DNA from: Sindora glabra
Lineage: Eukaryota > Streptophyta > Magnoliopsida > Fabales > Fabaceae
Reading direction: 5' to 3'
Assembly: GCA_020226215.1 (NCBI GenBank)
Contig: CM035233.1
Coordinates: 69,864,831-69,928,830, forward strand
Length of the DNA: 64,000 bases
The translations under genes and the position numbers were made by a program. Each line of letters begins with the position of its first letter. The stretch's first letter is position 1. This document shows positions 59,663-64,000 of this stretch, piece by piece. The notes beneath the pieces are model-generated. The model did not search any database. It was not told where the DNA came from and worked only from the letters and a program-made list of their open reading frames with translations.

Positions 59663-62600
59663 CAGACGGAAGTTTTATGAGAATAAATAAGTTCAAGATG
59701 AGAGTACTATTGTATGATACAAATCAATCTACAAATATAGTGCCTTTTCCATATGCATGGAATATAAAACCTTATCAATTTCTCTAATGAAATCTTCAAC
59801 GTTGATCGAATCATAAATAACGTTGCGTACTTACATTATTGACATCAAACAATGTATTCATAAGTTTATCAAAGCCAAATTCCATCTCTCACATCAAAGC
59901 AAAACCCTCTCCGGCTCCTATAATGCCATCGCAGTAGGCCGAATAATATTGGAATTGTTGATGTTAATTGTTCGCAGCGGGAATAATAAAATCATCATTC
60001 AAGCAGGCTGAGTCATATTAGAATTGTCAACGTTGGAGGTTAATTGTCGGTGATGAAAATAGTAAATGATAAGTTCTTTTCAATAATAACACTTCCAAAA
60101 ATTTAAGACCTTTTAGATTTGAAATACTTTAAAATTTACTGTAGCAACCAATCAATTCTTAGTACATTACATTTGTATATGCCACTGTGGAATTGGAATA
60201 GATGGTTATTTCCTATATGATGGATGCTAAATATATTATTTGAATTTTCTGTTTGAGAAATTAATATCGTGTTTGAATATATTTTTATTTTTATATTTTT
60301 AAAAATTATTCTTAAAAATTATCGTTTATTTTTAAAAATAATTTTTAAAATGAAGAAAAATAAAGAATAGAGAATGGTTGGTGTTATGTTATAAATAAGA
60401 AAGTAATTTATTTAATTATAAAATTAACATTTAAACTGAGAAAATAAATTTAGAAAATAACCAAGAGTTTATTTGTTTTCTATTTTTAAAAATAAAAGAA
60501 CTTATTTAACGATCTATTTTTAATTAAAAATTTCTTTTAATTTTTTTGAACTGATTTTCTTATTCTAAATGTTAATTTTATAATTAAATAAAATATTTTT
60601 TTATTTAAAATATTAACTACCCTCTATTCTTTATTTTTTAATTCAAAAATAATTTTTAAAATTAATTTTTAAGAATAATTTTTAAACATACCTAAACATT
60701 AGCTAAAGTTTATTTTTATTTTTTATTTTTAAATTACATATTTAAAGAATAATTTTTAAAAATAGATTCTGAAAATAAATTATTAAATCAGTTCTTCTCT
60801 TTTAAAAAAAAATAAAAATATTTTTAAAAATAAAAGAAAATAGACACCAAGTTACTATGGAATTAATAATTATTGACAAAAAATTTCTTCGATAGCCTTA
60901 ATCAGACGGCATTAGCTAGTGTTATTTCACGAAATTAACTTGCCATGCTTCCCAGATTTATAAACAGACATGGATGATCGGACTTAAAATATGAATTGCA
61001 GCAGGGGGATCACTGATTTAATTTAATTTGGTTACAAATCTAACGAGAATTTCACCAAATTACTACATAAATCGCAGTGGATTTAGAATATGCCATCAAC
61101 CTTAAACCTCAAAATTTTAGTGGTTTTGTGTGTAATAAATTTACCGTTTAAGATTCGCGTCACATTGGTACATAGAAATGATGGTATTTAATAGAAAATA
61201 AAAACCTTTTATGAAATTTACAAAAACCTGTATCAATAACCTTTTTTCTTAAAGGGTTGGAAATGCCTTGATTCGACAAGATAAAATTTTTGCGTATATA
61301 ATATATAATAATAATAACATTATATATATCATAAATAAAATTTAAATTTAAATTCGAATATAAATTAATAACTATTATTAAATATAAAATTTGTTATATC
61401 TATTTCTAAAAAAATAATATTTATATACCTATTTGGAGAATTCTTGAGTAATCATGCTTACGGTACACAGTGGTACTTATAGCAGTTTTGAAAAATTTGA
61501 AGCGTTGATTTCACATTGGAAGATGAGGATTCAATTTGCACCGTTCAATTGTCAATGAAGGCAACTGATATGTTAGCTAGTGAAGAATAACAGAAGGACA
61601 AGATTGCCATTGATATTAATTTAGAAGGCAATGGGCTTTCTGGAGGACTGTGTTTCAGTCCGTCGCATAACCTTAGGTTTCAATTTCTTCCTGCGCTATC
61701 AACTGTTGTGACCTCCGATGGCCGTTGGTGCCACCGTTGAATCCTAGCCTATATTCTTTCTTAACCATCATCGTGGCCTCCCGCTTTGATTGGCCATTGC
61801 TCAATTATTAAATTTTCCAAGACAATGGTCACTGCTTATGACAAGGTCATCCCATATATATACATAAAAAAATACACACACACATAGTTTCAACTTTTAA
61901 TACCTGTTCCAATTCAAATTTATAACTCTTTTTAGCCAATGAAACAAATTGGATAACATTAAAATTATTTGAAAGCAAGCAATGAATAATAGGTAAAATG
62001 CAGCCCTTGGTTTCATTCCATCCCCAAGTCTTGGGCGATGCGTTCATATACGGAGAGGCTACGAGGTCCAACAGTTGATCCCTCCTTCAATGCCGAAACC
62101 CGATCAGAATGACGTTGACCCTTGTCCAGAGTGATTCTAAGGTTAGTGCTCAGTTAGACAGAAAAGGGCAGTTTCATCCTCTTGTTTCGAGCTCCTTTGT
62201 TACTTCATAGAATATGAGGTCATTTTTCACGAAGGGCTATGATTTTATCTTCCAGTATCAACGGTTCAGATTGGCTCATTTTTATGCTACTTATTGATAC
62301 TCATGATTTTAGAATGAGTACCATAGAACTCTCCTATTTTTTATATTTTATGGCGAAATGTTTGCCTCGTTGAATGTGTATTTGCAAAAAGGCTGCAGCA
62401 ATTATAGCAGCAAAAGGAAAGGACACGCGTACGATGTCATTGGTGATGATGGTGATTCACCTGAGACCACCATTTGTGCCGTTAACCCAGTGGGCTAATG
62501 GCAAACGGCAGCAGCCATTCTCCGTCAATTACATTAACGCCTGTCACTGTGCAATATGCCGCCCGACCGTTTCTGTCTTTCTGACGTAGCAGGCTGCACT

Positions 62601-64000
62601 ACAACGTATTAGCGACCGAGTTCAGGGGCTGACCCTTGGTGCTGGCCCACTTGTTGCCTAAATTAACCCCCACAACCAATTATGCGCTATTTTTGTCGAT
62701 GTAAACAAAAATTATCAATTTAATCTTATCAGTTTCCCTACTGGTATTATTGTGGATGTAAGGAAAATTTTGTTCATAAATTAATGGAATTTATTTTTTT
62801 AACTATCCACATCACTTTATGCAAATTTTCATTACAAATTTTTCTAACATTTTCATAAAAATACATTTTTAATATAATTTCGAATTATTTTTATATTATA
62901 ATATAATAACTTATATTACAAATTTCTACATAAAGTTACACTGTCAATATCTTTGATACTCACAAATATAGAAATAAAATATAGAAATAACTAGCTTTTT
63001 AACCTATACAATGCACGAATTTAATTTAATTTAATTTAATTAATAATAATTTATAATATAAATTTAATTTTTTAAAATTTAAATTATAAAATATTTAAGT
63101 AATTAATTTAAAATTTATCATTATATTATATTATTTGAATAATTATAAAATTTACATAATTGTATTCCATTTAAATAATAAAAAATATTATATTTTTTAG
63201 GTTATTACTAATTAATAGAGTTATCATAATATTGTAATGTTACATTAATCGATTATCATTATCATACTTAGACAAATGCATACTTAATCAAATATTATAA
63301 TAAATGAAATTTAGAAAAATATGTTAAAAAATAACATTAATTTATATAAAATTTAATGTATAAATGTTAATCCTTACCTTTTATATAAATGCATATCATG
63401 ATAGATAATAAAAAATAAATATTATCTAATTTACTAAATATAAAAATGAACAAAAAAAAACATAATTAAATTGTTTAAAGTGTATGAAATGTATAAATTA
63501 AACAAAGTGTTGAATATATGATCTAGTCACCGATCTTTTTTTTAATAATCTTCTTCATTTTATTTATAAACATCTAAGGGCTAATTAAATTTATATTTGG
63601 TATAATATTAGAAATATCATCAAAGATCCCTTTTTGAAAGTCTTAGGAAATCCTTATTATCACAAATGATAGAGATAGTGGTTTATTAAAATATTTTTTG
63701 TGCTTATTCAAATATTTGTTAGAAAAATAATTTGTTCTTCCTAATAATAACAAAATAATTATTATAATTTATTTAATTTTATACACTCCTATTCTTTACA
63801 AAAATATTACTATCAATACAAATTATGTTCATAATTAATAATTTGATAATAATTAATTTTTAATTTTTTATGATATAAAAGCTTCTAAGTAGCTGCAAAA
63901 ATACTTATGAAAAGGCTAGTATTTAAAAATTAAAATCAAATTTATTCATTTAAAATTTATCAATATCTTCCTTATATTAATTTTAAATGTCATATTTCAA
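59663..64000. other. AT-rich intergenic region, no gene recognised
   Basis: It includes family B repeats at 60252-60715. It also has a less AT-rich patch at about 61490-62650 without recognisable coding or RNA features, and plain A/T-rich DNA to the window end. Confidence 0.6.
60252..60715. repeat. Two head-to-head copies of dispersed repeat family B
   Basis: 60460-60715 runs in the same direction as 39205-39560, sharing CTATTTTTAAAAATA, GTTAATTTTATAATTAAATA and AATTTTTAAGAATAATTTT. 60252-60460 is the same family inverted, containing TTATAAATAAGAAAG and TTAATTATAAAATTAAC. A partial third copy may follow to about 60850. Confidence 0.45.

Noticed and set aside
61490..62650. A hidden gene in the less AT-rich patch
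   Set aside because: All six frames are short and I found no conserved motif, tRNA or rRNA signature.

Overview
This is a plant nuclear genomic window, most likely from a eudicot. The evidence is multi-exon genes with GT/AG introns, very AT-rich intergenic DNA, an auxin response factor gene, a plant-type nuclear tRNA-Pro, plant F-box/DUF295 genes and several plant-type transposon families. I cannot name the species from the sequence. Exon models below were built by hand: splice sites were chosen so that reading phase is continuous and the protein matches the family as I know it. No alignment was run.

Layout. 1-18.4 kb is AT-rich, gene-free DNA. It holds a decayed LTR retrotransposon (7045-12230, minus orientation, with LTRs, PBS and target-site duplication visible), dispersed AT-rich repeats, a 154-bp foldback MITE with a perfect 9-bp target duplication (14722-14875) and a SINE-like insertion with 14-bp flanking repeats (14985-15109). 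18.6-24.7 kb holds two convergent, decayed intron-containing genes: a U1 snRNP protein C copy (+) and a copy of a plant tandem-BRCT protein (-). A nuclear tRNA-Pro(UGG) follows at 25351-25422 (-). 27.3-36.8 kb is a tandem cluster of three F-box/DUF295 copies on the plus strand; the outer two are intact and the middle one is a wreck. 40.3-42.1 kb is an intact three-exon short-chain dehydrogenase/reductase (+). 43.1-44.5 kb is a two-exon, probably plastid-targeted conserved protein (-). 45.9-51.3 kb is a complete 14-exon auxin response factor of 671 aa (-). 51.3-64 kb is again AT-rich and repetitive, and contains an 826-bp hAT-like element (58829-59654) that carries a captured N-terminal fragment of a 3-ketoacyl-CoA synthase gene.

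The genes do not form a pathway; this is ordinary linear gene order in a repeat-rich plant genome. The main points of interest are: (1) the hAT-like element with a captured KCS fragment; (2) the U1-C copy, which has lost one zinc-finger cysteine through a 9-nt deletion that looks like slippage and also has a premature TAG; (3) four premature stops in the two neighbouring pseudogenes, all TAG, at least one of them demonstrably CAG to TAG from a duplicate exon inside the window; (4) in the ARF, a tasiR-ARF-like target site read in a frame different from the conserved family peptide; and (5) an 86-codon out-of-frame uORF that overlaps the ARF start codon.
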